From Podospora pseudoanserina (lineage: Eukaryota > Ascomycota > Sordariomycetes > Sordariales > Podosporaceae), in contig NW_026946672.1 in assembly GCF_035222485.1 (NCBI RefSeq), positions 248,001-312,000 on the forward strand: a stretch of DNA of 64,000 bases. Reading direction: 5' to 3'. Positions within the stretch are counted from its first letter, which is position 1, and every line of letters starts with the position of its first letter. This document shows positions 52,257 through 63,546 of the stretch, one piece after another. The position numbers and the translations under genes are program-made. The notes beneath the pieces were generated by a model. The model did no database searches, was not told the DNA's origin, and saw only the letters and a list, made by a program, of their open reading frames with translations.

Positions 52257-54577
52257 ATGCTTTCCCTACCGGTCCGCCCAAGTGCCCTTTTGCCTTGCCT
52301 CCCGCGCTCCAGGTCTCTTCTTTTACACAGACACTTCTTGGCAGGCACGCGCACACTGCATTCTTCTTTTGGGCCCCACTTCCAGACACTGAACCCCTCC
52401 ATCCGGAAGCCGAACCCCTCCACTGAGAAATTGAGCCCCTCCATTCCTTCGCGAAGCAGCATCACTGTCACCTGCAACCGCTACAACTCCTGGCAGTCAC
52501 CACGACGATACACACACAGCACCACAGCCATGGAACAGCTTCAGCAACAGGTTGAGGGCCTTAATCTCAATGCCATCACCGAGTTTCCCAACTGCTACCC
52601 CGATGTCAACCCCCTCGATGTCTACCGCGCCCATCTCGCCAACGTCCTGACCGAGGTTACCGGTGTCGACAAGAACATCATCTACCCTGCCCTGTCATGG
52701 ACTCAAAGTCTTGACAAGGGCGACTTGGTCCTCGCCGCGCCCGCCCTCCGTCTCCCTAAGGGCGGTCCCAAGCCCGACCAGATCGTTCAAGATTGGGCCG
52801 CCAAGTTCCCCGAAAACGACCCTCTCTTCGAGAAGCCACACGTACACAGCTACTTCATGTCTTTCTTCTTCAAGGGCGCGCCCCTCGTAAACAGCATTCT
52901 CCCCACCATTCTTCAGAAGGGCAAGACATTCGGTACCAACCCATCATTGGGTCTCAAGGACCCCAAGGAGCCAAGCGCGGGACGAAAGAAGATTATTGTC
53001 GAGTTCTCGTCGCCGAATATTGCGAAGCCTTTCCATGCTGGTCACCTTCGCAGCACGATTATCGGCGGTTTCCTCGGTAACCTGTATGAGGGCGCAGGAT
53101 GGGACGTGACCAGGATCAATTATCTTGGTGATTGGGGCAAGCAATATGGTCTTCTGGCCCTGGCGTTCGAGAAGTTCGGTGATGAGAAGGCTCTGGAGCA
53201 AGACCCCATCAACCACCTTTTCCAACTCTATGTTCGCATCAATACGGAGATGACCGAGGAGAAGGAGCAAATCGCGAAGCGCAAAGAGGCTGGTGAGGAT
53301 GTGACAGAGGCTGAGGCCAACAGCTTGGACGAACAGGCCCGTCGCTATTTCAAGAAGATGACCGACAGGGATGAAAAGGCGCTAGCCATGTGGAAGAAGT
53401 TCCGCGACCTCAGCATTGTGAGGTACAAGCAGACCTATGCCCGTCTCAACATTCACTTTGACGAGTACAGCGGTGAGAGTCAGGTGTCCGAGGCTGACAT
53501 GGCTGATATCGGAAAGCAGCTGGAGGAGAAGAAGATCAGCAAGGAGGATAATGGCGCGCAACTTATTGACTTCTCCGAGCTTGTCCCCGGCAAGGAGGGC
53601 AAGCGCCTGGAGAAGCCTCTTGTCAGGAAGAGGGATGGCACTGCTCTCTACCTGACCCGTGATATTAGCGAACTGTTGGCTCGTCATGCCAAGTACAACT
53701 TTGACAAGATGATCTACGTCGTCGCCTCGGCCCAAGACTTGCATCTCAAGCAGCTCTTCAAGATCATTGAGCTCTTAGGCCACAAGGATATTGCTGACAA
53801 GTGCCAGCACATCAACTTTGGCCTGGTTCTCGGTATGAGCACTCGCAAGGGTACCGTCAAGTTCCTGGATGACATTCTCCGCGATGTTGCCGACAAGATG
53901 CACGAGACCATGAGGAAGAACGAGGACAAGTATAACCAAGTGGAGAACCCCGACGCTGTTGCCGACGTCCTTGGTATCAGCTCTGTCATGGTCCAAGACA
54001 TGACTGGCAAGAGGTAAGCAAGCAACATATGCCCCACTGGGTGCGAATTGGAATCAAGAATACTGAACTTTGGGGATAACAGGATCAACAACTACACCTT
54101 CAACATGGATCAAATGACATCGTTTGAGGGCGATACCGGCCCGTATCTTCAATATGCGCACGCCCGTGTGTGCTCCATTAAGCGCAAGGCTGGCCTCAGC
54201 GACGAGGAGATTGCTAGCGCCGACTTCTCACTGTTGACGGAAGCCCATGCTGTCAACATTGTCCGTCTTCTGGCGCAGTGGCCCGATGTCTTCAGTAACA
54301 CCTTGAGGACGCTGGAGCCCACAACCGTGTTGGCCTACCTCTTCAAAATGACACACGCCCTGAGCAGCTCCTATGATGTATTGAGGATCATGGGTAGCGA
54401 GCCTGCGGTTTTGAAGGCCCGCATGGCGCTCTACGAGGCGGCCCACATTGTGCTGGGCAACGGCATGCGCCTGCTGGGTCTGAGCCCCGTTGAACGGTAC
54501 GTCTCCATCCCATCATAAACCTCCTTGACATCATTTCTCGTGGTCGTGCATGACACTGACACCTTTTTAGTATGTAA
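52257..54577 (+). CDS. Arginyl-tRNA synthetase, mitochondrial and cytosolic forms
   Basis: Exons 52257-54013, 54083-54496 and 54571-54577 (introns 69 and 74 nt). From the first ATG the product is 725 residues; from the ATG at 52530 it is 634 (MEQLQQQVEGLNL). The extra 91 residues are rich in Arg and Ser, poor in acidic residues and contain RSRSLLLHRHF, a mitochondrial presequence. Class I signatures: the HIGH motif as HAGH in SPNIAKPFHAGHLRST, and the KMSKS region as MSTRKG. The anticodon-binding DALR domain (GPYLQYAHARVCSI onward) ends LSPVERM. The last exon is only 7 nt (T-ATG-TAA), giving the final Met that fungal and yeast ArgRS end with. It charges tRNA-Arg. Confidence 0.94.
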
Positions 54578-57500
54578 ATTTGGTTGTTTTTTATCGGGGA
54601 GCGGGGGCGAAGCATGGTGCCATGATGGTATAGTAGGTACGAAAAGCAATGAATGAACAACGAAGAATTACTAAGGTCATCTCAAATTGCTGCATGTTAT
54701 GCTTCTGATGCATGGTTGTCAGGTGGACAACAAATGACTTCTAACCGACTTGACGGGCAATGTCATTGCTGTCGCCCCTCTGCAAACTCGCAGGGGAGCG
54801 CGGTGATCGCATACTGACTAGCACGCTGACCGCACCAACGCTTGATGTTTCTGTTGGAAAGGCAGAGGCCACGAGGATAAGGTGGAAATGATTAGGAAGT
54901 GGGGTTGGGGAAACACCGATGGAGTGGAAGGGGTGGAAAGGATGTCCGCTACTTCATGATGAAGAGATGTGTATCAAGCACAAACGCCCAACCCGGCGAT
55001 TCACCCTGTGTGCAAGCCACTATTCGGCACTTCTTTATGGGGTGAGATACGGAGTGAGGGGGGGCTGGGGGGTTCGAGAAGAGGTTGGTGGATATGGAAG
55101 CATGGAAGGGCACTCTCGGAGACATTTGAGATCCCGTCTTTTGTGTTCTTCCGGCTTGGTTGTCCGACAACTGTCATGCAGTTTGCCGGGGGTCGATCAT
55201 GTCTGTGGCTCGGTCTGCTGCCTGGTGGTTTGCTGGCACATCACCTGTGGTGACTTTTGTGTAGGCGGGTGGGGGTATTCGCTTGTCCAGGCTCGGTGCC
55301 GTCGGGCACTCGCAAGGGGCAGTATGGTTGGTGTAGGTTGCCATATCGTATTTGTATACACACACATGATACGTGCGGTTGATGTTGTGGAAAGAGCCCC
55401 AACTGTTCCCAGTCCCACGTTTTGGATGGTTACGGGTGACTACGGCGCCGGCGGTGGTGGTGGTGGTGGCGATGATCCAACATCTCGGCGCTGATGCTGG
55501 ATGGATGGCACGATGGGTCGATAATGTGGAAGGGAAAACAATGCTTTGGCGAAAGGGCCCTTGTGGTTGATACGGTGGAATGCGATGGGATGCGATTGGC
55601 CTGAGGACAAGTTGGCTGCAGGCAAAGTGATAACCAAACATCCTTCCCGTGTTCGGTCCGCATCAAGGCGAGAAGGCCTTGTTTTATCTTGACTGATGAT
55701 ATTGCAATCAAGCATTGCCAAGCGGGCCGATGTTCCAGAGAGATAGATGCGACGCGATGGATGATATGTACCAAGATTGCCGACTACTACCTTACCTTCT
55801 TGTCGATATCAACTTATTAACCAAGCCACCAGCTCAAAGGAGGTCAGAGACTCGGAAAGATGGTGGGCTGTCCAGCCTTTGAAACCACTCAAAAAGTTCC
55901 GGCAAGCACCGTCTTTTTGTGCACGGGGAATTGGGAAGGATCCGGCGTCCCGAATACTCAGAAGCAGTGTCCCTCTGTGCGACGTTCGCTTCAAGTTGTT
56001 GGCAACACAACAGGACCGAGTAAAGAAAGGAAGGGTAAAAGAAGTGAAGATCCATGGATGACGTTGCAGCGGGGCGAAGCTGGGTTGATTGCTGAGCAGC
56101 AGCTTGGGAGGTCAAGGTAGCCAAGCCATTGGGTCACAGTGGAAGGGAAAGAAAGTTGTGACGGAATATCCGTAGTGTGGTGGAAAAGGGATTTGAGTGG
56201 CTTCCATAAGGCGAGTGGGCTGCGTGGGCGCCGAGGGGCCAGGGGTCAATCACCGAGAGATGCATACCTAGTCTTGGCTGTCATTGGTAAAGTCAATTCC
56301 CCCATTATTTACCACACTTTTCCTCTCCACGATGAAGATCGATCGATAAGCTCAGATAAAGACATGCTAAGAATAGCCGTGCGGGACGTCAGGTCAAGTG
56401 GGCGAAGTGAGTGTGGGGAGTTGCGCTCAGACCCTTTACACACAGCAAAATAACAACAACAACAACAACAACAACAACAGTAACAACAAACACGGACTCA
56501 CAGTCAGGTCGGGCACAGATGAGGTCAGTTGTCAGCTGGACACAGCAGCCGAGGGGTCAATCAATAATACACAACACGCTGTCAAGCTGTGGAGAGAAGC
56601 TAGCTACCTTGCCTGGGGAGCCGGGGTCAGCCGGGCTGTGATTCCGGACAATGTGCGTCTGGCCTGCTGCCGTGAACGTGTGGCTTCGGCTGTTGTGGAC
56701 AACTGAGACCAATAAGACATTCGGTCTGGCCTTGCCGAAAAGTGCGGCTCACAAAAAACATCCCGAAGGGGGGGGCTGAGTAGGAGGGACGGGTTGTTCG
56801 GTCTTGGCTGGTCGTTTTCTTCCATCATCCCGCAACCCGTTGGCAAGTGGTCAGTGGGCGATTTAGTGCCGCCGAGAAAAACCGGTTTCAAACCTTATTT
56901 TAGCTGCTTGTATTACCGAAATGGAGGGTACAGCTTTCTCCTCGCCCTCAGGTTTGTCCTCCAAGGCCAAGCCAAGTCGTTCGCAATGGGATATGCAACG
57001 AACCACTGTATGCCATGGTCGTCGGCATTACCACCGCCCTGCGACCCTTGGTTCCATGTCGTGTATGCACCAACAACCAGGCTAGAGCAGAGTGACTGAT
57101 CTTCAGGTCCTGATGGCCAGTTGCAACGACCACTTTTGTTTTCTCTCCTGCAGCATCTTAGGCGAGGTGGTTACTTGTTTTGTTGAGATCTTTTCATCAT
57201 GATCCCAGCAGTCCAAGGAAGACACATGCCCGTAGGGTCCATTCCGACGTGATGGGTAGGAAAGAGACAAGCATGCCCTGTGGGACTAAGGCATGGCTGT
57301 ATGTACTATGTAGAGCGGGCGGCGAATCTTGTCCTGCGTGTGTTTCTTTTCCTTCGGTGTCTTGGTAATTCCTTGGTAGTTCTTCGTTCCCTATTGGCTG
57401 GTGGATGATCCCACTGGTGAGCTGGGCTGAGTGGGCTGTACTGGAACGGATTATCTATGTTGTCGATACCCCGAGTATCACCACATATCATACCCCTTCT

Positions 57501-57690
57501 TCCTCGCTACTGGCATCAGGTTTCTCTCCTACCCATCATCCGCCCACTTTACTGCCTACCTCTTTGACATATACCGGTCCCCGTACACCCTGAACCAAGA
57601 CATCCAGTTCCTTTCAAACTACCTACATCGTACCCGGTGGTTAGCAGTCCGAGACTCATCATCCTCGTTGTGGTTCACCATTTACAGGCC
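54578..57690. other. Gene-poor region with microsatellites
   Basis: 3.1 kb between the ArgRS and P450 genes. It contains (GGT)n-like DNA near 55450-55470 and (AAC)9 at 56452-56478. A 191-codon ATG frame (54919-55494) has a Gly/Arg/Cys composition and no motif, and I reject it. Nothing else stands out. Confidence 0.5.
56452..56478. repeat. Trinucleotide microsatellite (AAC)9
   Basis: Nine perfect AAC units followed by AGTAACAACAAAC, intergenic. Confidence 0.95.
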
Positions 57691-59736
57691 ATGGCCTTCG
57701 CTTTACTTCTCTTATTGGCGACAGTGGTTGCCCTGGTGGCAGTACATCGTTACCTCAACCGACAAAAGCTACCAGCAGGCGTCCGTCCCTTACCGGGCCC
57801 TCGAGGTATCCCATTCATTGGCCGAGTACACGACATCCCGGAGAATGCCTCGTGGCTAAAGTTTTACGAATGGAGTAAGGAGTATGGCGCCATCTACCAG
57901 ATGGAGATCTTTGGCACTGTCCATGTCTGGATTTCGTCTGAGAAGGTTGCCCATGATTTGCTGTCCAAGAGGGCCCTGATCTACTCGGACAGACCGACGA
58001 TTCCCAACTTGCCTGATAACAGGACCAGTGGTGATTACCTTGCCTTGTTGGGCCGCACTGGTATGCGCCCTCCTCTCTCATTCTCGAACACAATCCGGTG
58101 CTAGAATACTAACCAAGACATGAACAGAAACATGGAAGCGCCAACGCAAGCTCTGCAACCACTTGATGCACACCTCGGCCCTCGCCTCGCTTCACTCATA
58201 TCCCACCCGTGAGCGCGATAGATTTCTTTACCTCATGGGAAGCGACCCTTCCAAGTACCTCGAGTGGATCGAGCAGTTCACGTCTCGCACCGTCTCTCGC
58301 CTGTCCTGGGGAACCGCCAAACCAGCCCAGATCCTCCGGCACACGACCTTTGGCCTGCTGCAGACCATCTCACCTTCCGGCGCGTTGCCAAACATCATCT
58401 CCTTCCTGCAGCACGTCCCTCTTGCGCTAAGCCCGTGGAAGAAGAAGGAAGCGGCTAGACACGCGCTCGAGGACAGGTTGTTCAAGGCCAATATCGACTT
58501 TGTCAGGAGAAGTCTCGAGTCTGGAAGTTGTGAGGAGTCCTTTGTCGGCACGTTCATGAAGAGTCAGTTGCCTGCTGAGGGTAAGGACGAGAAGGAGAGG
58601 TTGAAGTGGGGAGATCAAGAGGAGGCGATGCATGTTGTCGGTCTGATGGCGATCGCTGGGGCGTTGACGATTGGGAGCCCGATTCAGAGCTACATCCTGG
58701 CCATGTGTCATTACCCCGAGGCTCAAAAGGCGTTGCAGGAGGAGATTGACCGGGTTTGCGAGGGGAGGTGCCCGCAGTGGGAGGACAGGGAGAAGCTGCC
58801 TATGCTGAGAGCGGTGGTCAAGGAGGTGATTCGGTGGAGGCCGCCGGTGCCCACGGGCATTCCCCATGCGATTGAAAAGGATGATGTCTATGAGGGGTAT
58901 CTCATTCCCAAGGGGGCGACGATTCATGCGTTAGAGTGGTGAGTTTTTGCCTTCCCCCTTTCCCCCCCTTTTAGTGTGATGAAGCTAACAAGTAGAAAAA
59001 CAGGGGCATCACCCGCGATGAGGAGACCTACCCCTGCGCCGATGAGTTCCTTCCGGCCCGCTGGGTCGACCCGGCCTATCCCACCTTCAAGGAGCCCCTC
59101 ACACAATACCCGAATCTCAACGGCTTTTCTCAGTTTGGTTTTGGCAGGCGAACGTGCCAAGGCATCCCCATCGTGGAGCAGGATCTGTTCCTCTCGATGG
59201 GCGGCATGGCCTGGGCCTTTGACATCCGCAAAAAGGTAGACCCGGTGACCGGCAAGGTCATCCCCGTGCACTGGAACGACTACACGCCTCTCTTGATCGC
59301 CAAGCCCTGCAAGTTTGATTTTGACGCCATCCCAAGACAGGAGGGTAGGATGGAGGAGCTCAGGCAAATGTTTGATTCTGCGAGGGAGGAGGAAGAGCAA
59401 CAAGACAAGGCGATCGCGATGGATATCAGCCAGTTTGAGAAGGACCTGGGTGCCGAGAAGATTTACCGCGACAAGGCATGTGAGATTAGGTATGCCGACG
59501 CTGCGGCGCAGTCGGATGAGCTTGAGCAGACGGCCTCTGAGGGGTCTTCGACGCCACTGGAGCCTGGGCTTGAACTTGGGGATTCGAGTTCCGAGGCCGA
59601 TACCGAGAGCGACTTCGGAAAGGAATCGCTCAGCACGAGGATGAGGGTTGTGTTGGACGGCCGGGTTGAGAAGACGCTCGGGATTGAGCCTGTGGTGAGC
59701 GTGACGGGAGCACCAGGCGCGTGGAAGTGGGCTTAG
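57691..59736 (+). CDS. Cytochrome P450 with atypical I-helix and acidic C-terminal tail
   Basis: Exons 57691-58060, 58128-58938 and 59004-59736 (introns 67 and 65 nt) give 637 residues. An N-terminal anchor (AFALLLLLATVVALVAVHRYL) precedes the Pro/Gly hinge LPGPRGIPFIG. The C-helix reads WKRQRKLCNH, the K-helix ExxR is EVIR near residues 355-358, and the PERF region is EFLPARW. The heme loop FGFGRRTCQG has its Cys at 445. The I-helix reads MAIAGALTIGSPIQSY, where most P450s have Ala/Gly-Gly-x-Asp/Glu-Thr: no acid-threonine pair is present. About 120 residues follow the usual end of the fold, mostly Glu/Asp/Ser/Gln (SAREEEEQQDKA, SSSEADTESDFG). The substrate is unknown. It resembles the O-methylsterigmatocystin oxidoreductase-like group only in general form. 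The next gene is a flavin oxidase. Confidence 0.9.
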
Positions 59737-60803
59737 TGATGATGGCTGGCCATGATTTTGCGATGTTTCTAATGAATGAGGGCTGCATTGGGATTGGGAC
59801 TTGGGCTGGGTATTTGGGTCTATCAAAGTGAAATACCCAAAGGAAACTGGTAGTATTTGGATGGACGGAGTTTGGAAAAAATGGGTTGGTTGTTTTGATG
59901 ATCGACAGGGCGGGTGCCCTCTTTTCTTTTGTTTTTCTTTCTTCTTATTCAATTAGTATTAGCATAACCTAAGGTAGGTTTCTTGGAGCAGATATCAACT
60001 GAACTCTCCTCTTGAAATGACTAAGAAACGTGCCCTACATGGCCATCGAGGTAGCAATTGACTCTCGTTGTCTTGTAACTACGCTTAGGGTGCTGGTGTT
60101 GTTCAAAATTTAGTTCAATGTTAACTCGTGCGAAAAAGAGCCGGGATGACTGGATGTTGATGGATTCGGATGTTGATGAGAACATGAGGGCGCCCGCATG
60201 ATGTTCTGGAATGAAGAGAGGCCCGGAAAATGGCTTTCATCTCGCGTTGGGCGACTCTGCATCGAGCATTGTGTGGTGGAGTGGCAAAACGGCTGGTGGC
60301 TTGACCAATAGCACGGCCATCTCTCCTGCCCAGGCATTAACATGGAACGGCGAATCTTGCGAGAAGGACCCTTCTTCTGGCGTTGACCTGGCTAAATGTG
60401 TTTATGGTGGTATCCAAGCCCGGTAGCGTCTTTTCTACCCACCAACGAGAAGCGTCAGATGCCTGTTGGTGCTGGCTGTCACTAACGGCCCCATGTGACT
60501 GCTCCGCCGTACAGTCTTCTTAGTGGCCGCCATGTCCACGACCCCAAGGCACCATGCTCTCCCATGTGGCCAATCCAGCGTGGTGTCTTGCAGTGCCGCT
60601 GCCAGACAGCAGCATGATAAGCAGGAGAGATGACAGATGACAGGGGGCTGGGACAGTTAGGTGATATAGGTCGATATTAAAAACCTGGGGAACTGCCGTC
60701 TTCACCTGGATTTCACCCAGGCTCAGGCTCTCAACATCATCATCACCGGGCAACCTCCTTCCCACTTTTTCTCGACCTCTCCCATCACCTTGACCAGCAC
60801 ACA
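59737..60803. other. Intergenic, promoter of the flavin oxidase
   Basis: 1.07 kb. The first 250 bases are T/G-rich 3' flank of the P450 gene. No further gene is supported. Confidence 0.5.
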
Positions 60804-62281
60804 ATGGGCCAGGGACCCAGCACCAGCGCCCTGCAGCAATGCATCCAGGGGGTTGCCAACAACCGAGCCAACTTCGCTGCTTTTGCCGGGAGCCCACTTT
60901 ACCAGATTCAATGGGTCAAGCCGTACAATCTTGATGTGCACGTCGAGCCTGCCGCCGTTGTGAGGCCAGAGACGGCACAGGATATTTCCGACATTATCAA
61001 GTGCGCCAATGCCAACGGCGTCAAGGTGCAGGCCAAGTCTGGGGGGCACTCCTATCAGAATTACGGCGCTGGCGGGAGTGATGGGGCTGTTGCCATCGAC
61101 ATGGTCAACTTTCAGAAATTTTCAATGGACACCAAAACATGGTATGCTACCATAGGGGCTGGAAATCGCCTGGGAGAGGTGGACAAGAAGATGCACGCCC
61201 AAGGAGGACGGGCCATGGCCCATGGTGTCTGTCCTGGTGTTGGCCTTGGTGGTCATGCTACGATTGTAAGTGACTCTTCAAATCATGTCTTGCTGGATGC
61301 TTGCTAACTTGACCATCAAAGGGAGGATTGGGCCCCATGTCGAGAATGTGGGGATCTGCCTTGGATCATATTGTCGAAGTTGAAGTCGTCACCGCCGACG
61401 GCAAAATCCAGAGAGCGAGCGCCACGCAGAACGAGGATCTTTTCTGGGCCCTCAGAGGCTCTGCGTCTGGGTTCGGAGTCATCACCGAGTTCGTTGTGAG
61501 AACACATCCCGAGCCGGCCAACGTTGTTCAGTACGAATACACCATCAAGCTCGGGAAACAGGCCGATGTCGCTCCTTTGTACTCGAAATGGCAGGCTTTG
61601 ATGGCGGACCCCAAGCTTGACCGTCGGTTCGGATCCATGTTCATCATGTTCCCTCTTGGCGCTATCATCACTGGCACATTCTATGGAACTCAGGAGGAGT
61701 TCTTGACAACTGGCATCCCCAACGCTCTTCCGCAAGATGGCAACGGCCATCTGGTCATCAACGACTGGCTTGGGGGTTTGGCTCATGATGCCGAAAAGGA
61801 GGCACTATATCTGTCTGGGCTTGCTATGCCATTCGTATCACGCTCTCTGGCCTTCAAGCGACAGGATCTCCTGGGACCGGAAAAGATCAAGGACATTTTC
61901 AACTGGGTCGACACCCAAAAGAAAGGCACGCTCCTGTGGTTCATCATCTTCGACGCCGCAGGGGGTGCTATTGAGGACGTACCGCAGAATGCCACGGCCT
62001 TCGCTCATCGTGACAAGGTCATGTACTACCAGTCTTATGGCATTGGACTGCCCGTGACAAAAACCACCAAGGATTTCATCACCGGATTTCATGACCAGGT
62101 TGTTCAGAAAGCCGGTCCAGGCACTTGGGGCACGTATCCAGGGTACGTCAACAACGCTTTGGTCGACCAGCAAAAGCAGTACTGGGACTCCAACCTGCCC
62201 GCATTGGAGCAGATCAAGGCTCGGTGGGACCCCAAGGACTTGTTCCACAACCCAGGGAGTGTGAGGCCTGCCAAGAACTAG
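60804..62281 (+). CDS. Berberine-bridge-type FAD-linked oxidase
   Basis: Exons 60804-61265 and 61322-62281 (56-nt intron) give 473 residues. The VAO/PCMH FAD domain shows KSGGHSYQNYG with His82 and HGVCPGVGLGG with Cys143; these are the two flavin attachment points of bicovalent oxidases such as glucooligosaccharide oxidase. GGLGPMSRMWG and NEDLFWALRGSASGFG follow, then a substrate domain. The C-terminal BBE motif is NNALVDQQKQYWDSN with RWDPKDLFHNPGSV. There is no signal peptide. The N-terminus MGQGPSTS fits an N-myristoylation site. It may oxidise carbohydrates or a metabolite alcohol; the neighbouring P450 hints at a small metabolic pair. Confidence 0.92.
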
Positions 62282-62622
62282 TGTCTTATCCTCATTTTCA
62301 GGCGATTTGTACTTGTAGAATAGAGATACCCGATTGCATTAATGTTTACGTGTTATCTGGCTTCCGAATCAGGACATGACTTTCACTGCAGTGATCCTTA
62401 GACTAGGTAGTTGGATGTAGTTGAGGACGGGTGAATGTGTGCAAAGCCACTCAAAACAGCCACCCAACCCCAAACATTCAGCGGCTGGGCTCCCTCGTGA
62501 TGCTTCAACCCTTGCCAATAAATATGTATACAAAGTTTGCGAGATCCTATCTCCGACTTGCACAGCTAAGGTTCTCTCCATCTCTCCACGATCATCTAAG
62601 TGACCAACCCCTTTCTACAGCG
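62282..62622. other. Intergenic, flavin oxidase to orphan gene
   Basis: 341 bases holding the oxidase 3' flank and the orphan gene's promoter. The frame of the next gene is open upstream to about 62431, but without a plausible ATG before 62623 other than one at 62500. Confidence 0.45.
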
Positions 62623-63273
62623 ATGACTGACACAGATCTTCTGCCGGACGCCGTGATTAGATGGGCTCCCACAATTGATGCACTTGACAAAGCCATTGCC
62701 AAAAACATGCCCCTGTGTCCATCCACACGCTCCGGCGAACAAGAATTCAACCATCTCTGGCATAACGTCTTTACCTCCCTTGCCGCCGAAATCGAAGAAG
62801 ATGACACCATCCCCTTGCACCTGACTTCGCCTCCGCGTCCCACCTTCTCCATCAAGATTTTCACGAAACCAGTTCGGGACAGGACTTGCTGGTGTGATAA
62901 CACTGGCTATGATTTCCAAATCGTCCTTAGAAACCCATCTGGTGTTACCAAAGGGGATTTGGTAAGGGGCATAAGGGATTATCTGTATAGCGAGGAAGGG
63001 TCACAGACAAGGGTTTTCTACAGGCCAGGACAGCCGGGCGATGGACTGGGAAAGCAGGAGGTGGATATGAAGCGGGTAGTGGTTTACGATTCGACTTGGT
63101 ATATCATGGACAATGAAGAGGACATACCTGATGAAAATGAAACACGTTTCGAGGGATGCACATGGAGGGATCCCGAGATCGTGCTGTTTTGTTGCACAAT
63201 GGAGAAGGTGGAGGAACGACGGAAGGAAAACAACAGAATTGGGGACACGTATATGAAAGATGCGGCGGAGTGA
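62623..63273 (+). CDS. Orphan protein, 216 residues
   Basis: Single exon from the ATG at 62623 (MTDTDLLPDAVIRW), preceded by CTACAGCG. The frame is protein-like throughout: FNHLWHNVFTSLAAEIEEDD, PTFSIKIFTKPVRDRTCWCDNTGYDF, GVTKGDLVRGIRDYLY and VVVYDSTWYIMDNEED. The layout (a beta-strand-rich core with CxC and a later CC) is that of a globular soluble protein, but I recognise no family. It has no signal peptide or membrane segment. The frame extends upstream with an ATG-led version about 41 residues longer, which I judge less likely from its basic, unstructured composition. Confidence 0.65.
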   Translation: MTDTDLLPDAVIRWAPTIDALDKAIAKNMPLCPSTRSGEQEFNHLWHNVFTSLAAEIEEDDTIPLHLTSPPRPTFSIKIFTKPVRDRTCWCDNTGYDFQIVLRNPSGVTKGDLVRGIRDYLYSEEGSQTRVFYRPGQPGDGLGKQEVDMKRVVVYDSTWYIMDNEEDIPDENETRFEGCTWRDPEIVLFCCTMEKVEERRKENNRIGDTYMKDAAE

Positions 63274-63546
63274 TCCAATTGTAGGTGTTTCCAGGCGTGT
63301 GCCTGCACGCAAACCAAAATATATTCCACTCATCAGTTACCCAAAACGCCTTGATGTAAACTAAAGGGCATTGCGCTGATTCCCGAGGCCAAAAACCGCC
63401 TGAAACCTTAAACCCAAAATGAAAAAGACATAACAGTGTGCCCGACCCGGCTCCTTTCTGTCCTTGATCCTCGCTCTCGGACCTTCCATCCATGACGACA
63501 CGAGCGTCCCTTGTCCAACCAAATTCAAAATATTATAAACAGCTCT
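63274..63546. other. Short region with a third copy of an acidic repeat
   Basis: Minus-strand bases near 63480-63512 encode DARVVMDGRSESEDQG in another frame. This resembles two repeats inside the next gene. It may be a diverged repeat or part of an exon joined by an unrecognised intron. Confidence 0.35.

Noticed and set aside
54919-55494. 191-codon plus-strand ATG frame
   Set aside because: Composition dominated by Gly, Arg, Val and Cys from G-rich DNA, ending in a translated GGT repeat; no motif.
63104-63493. 129-codon minus-strand frame as a full exon
   Set aside because: Most of it is antisense to the orphan gene; only its first few residues resemble the acidic repeat.
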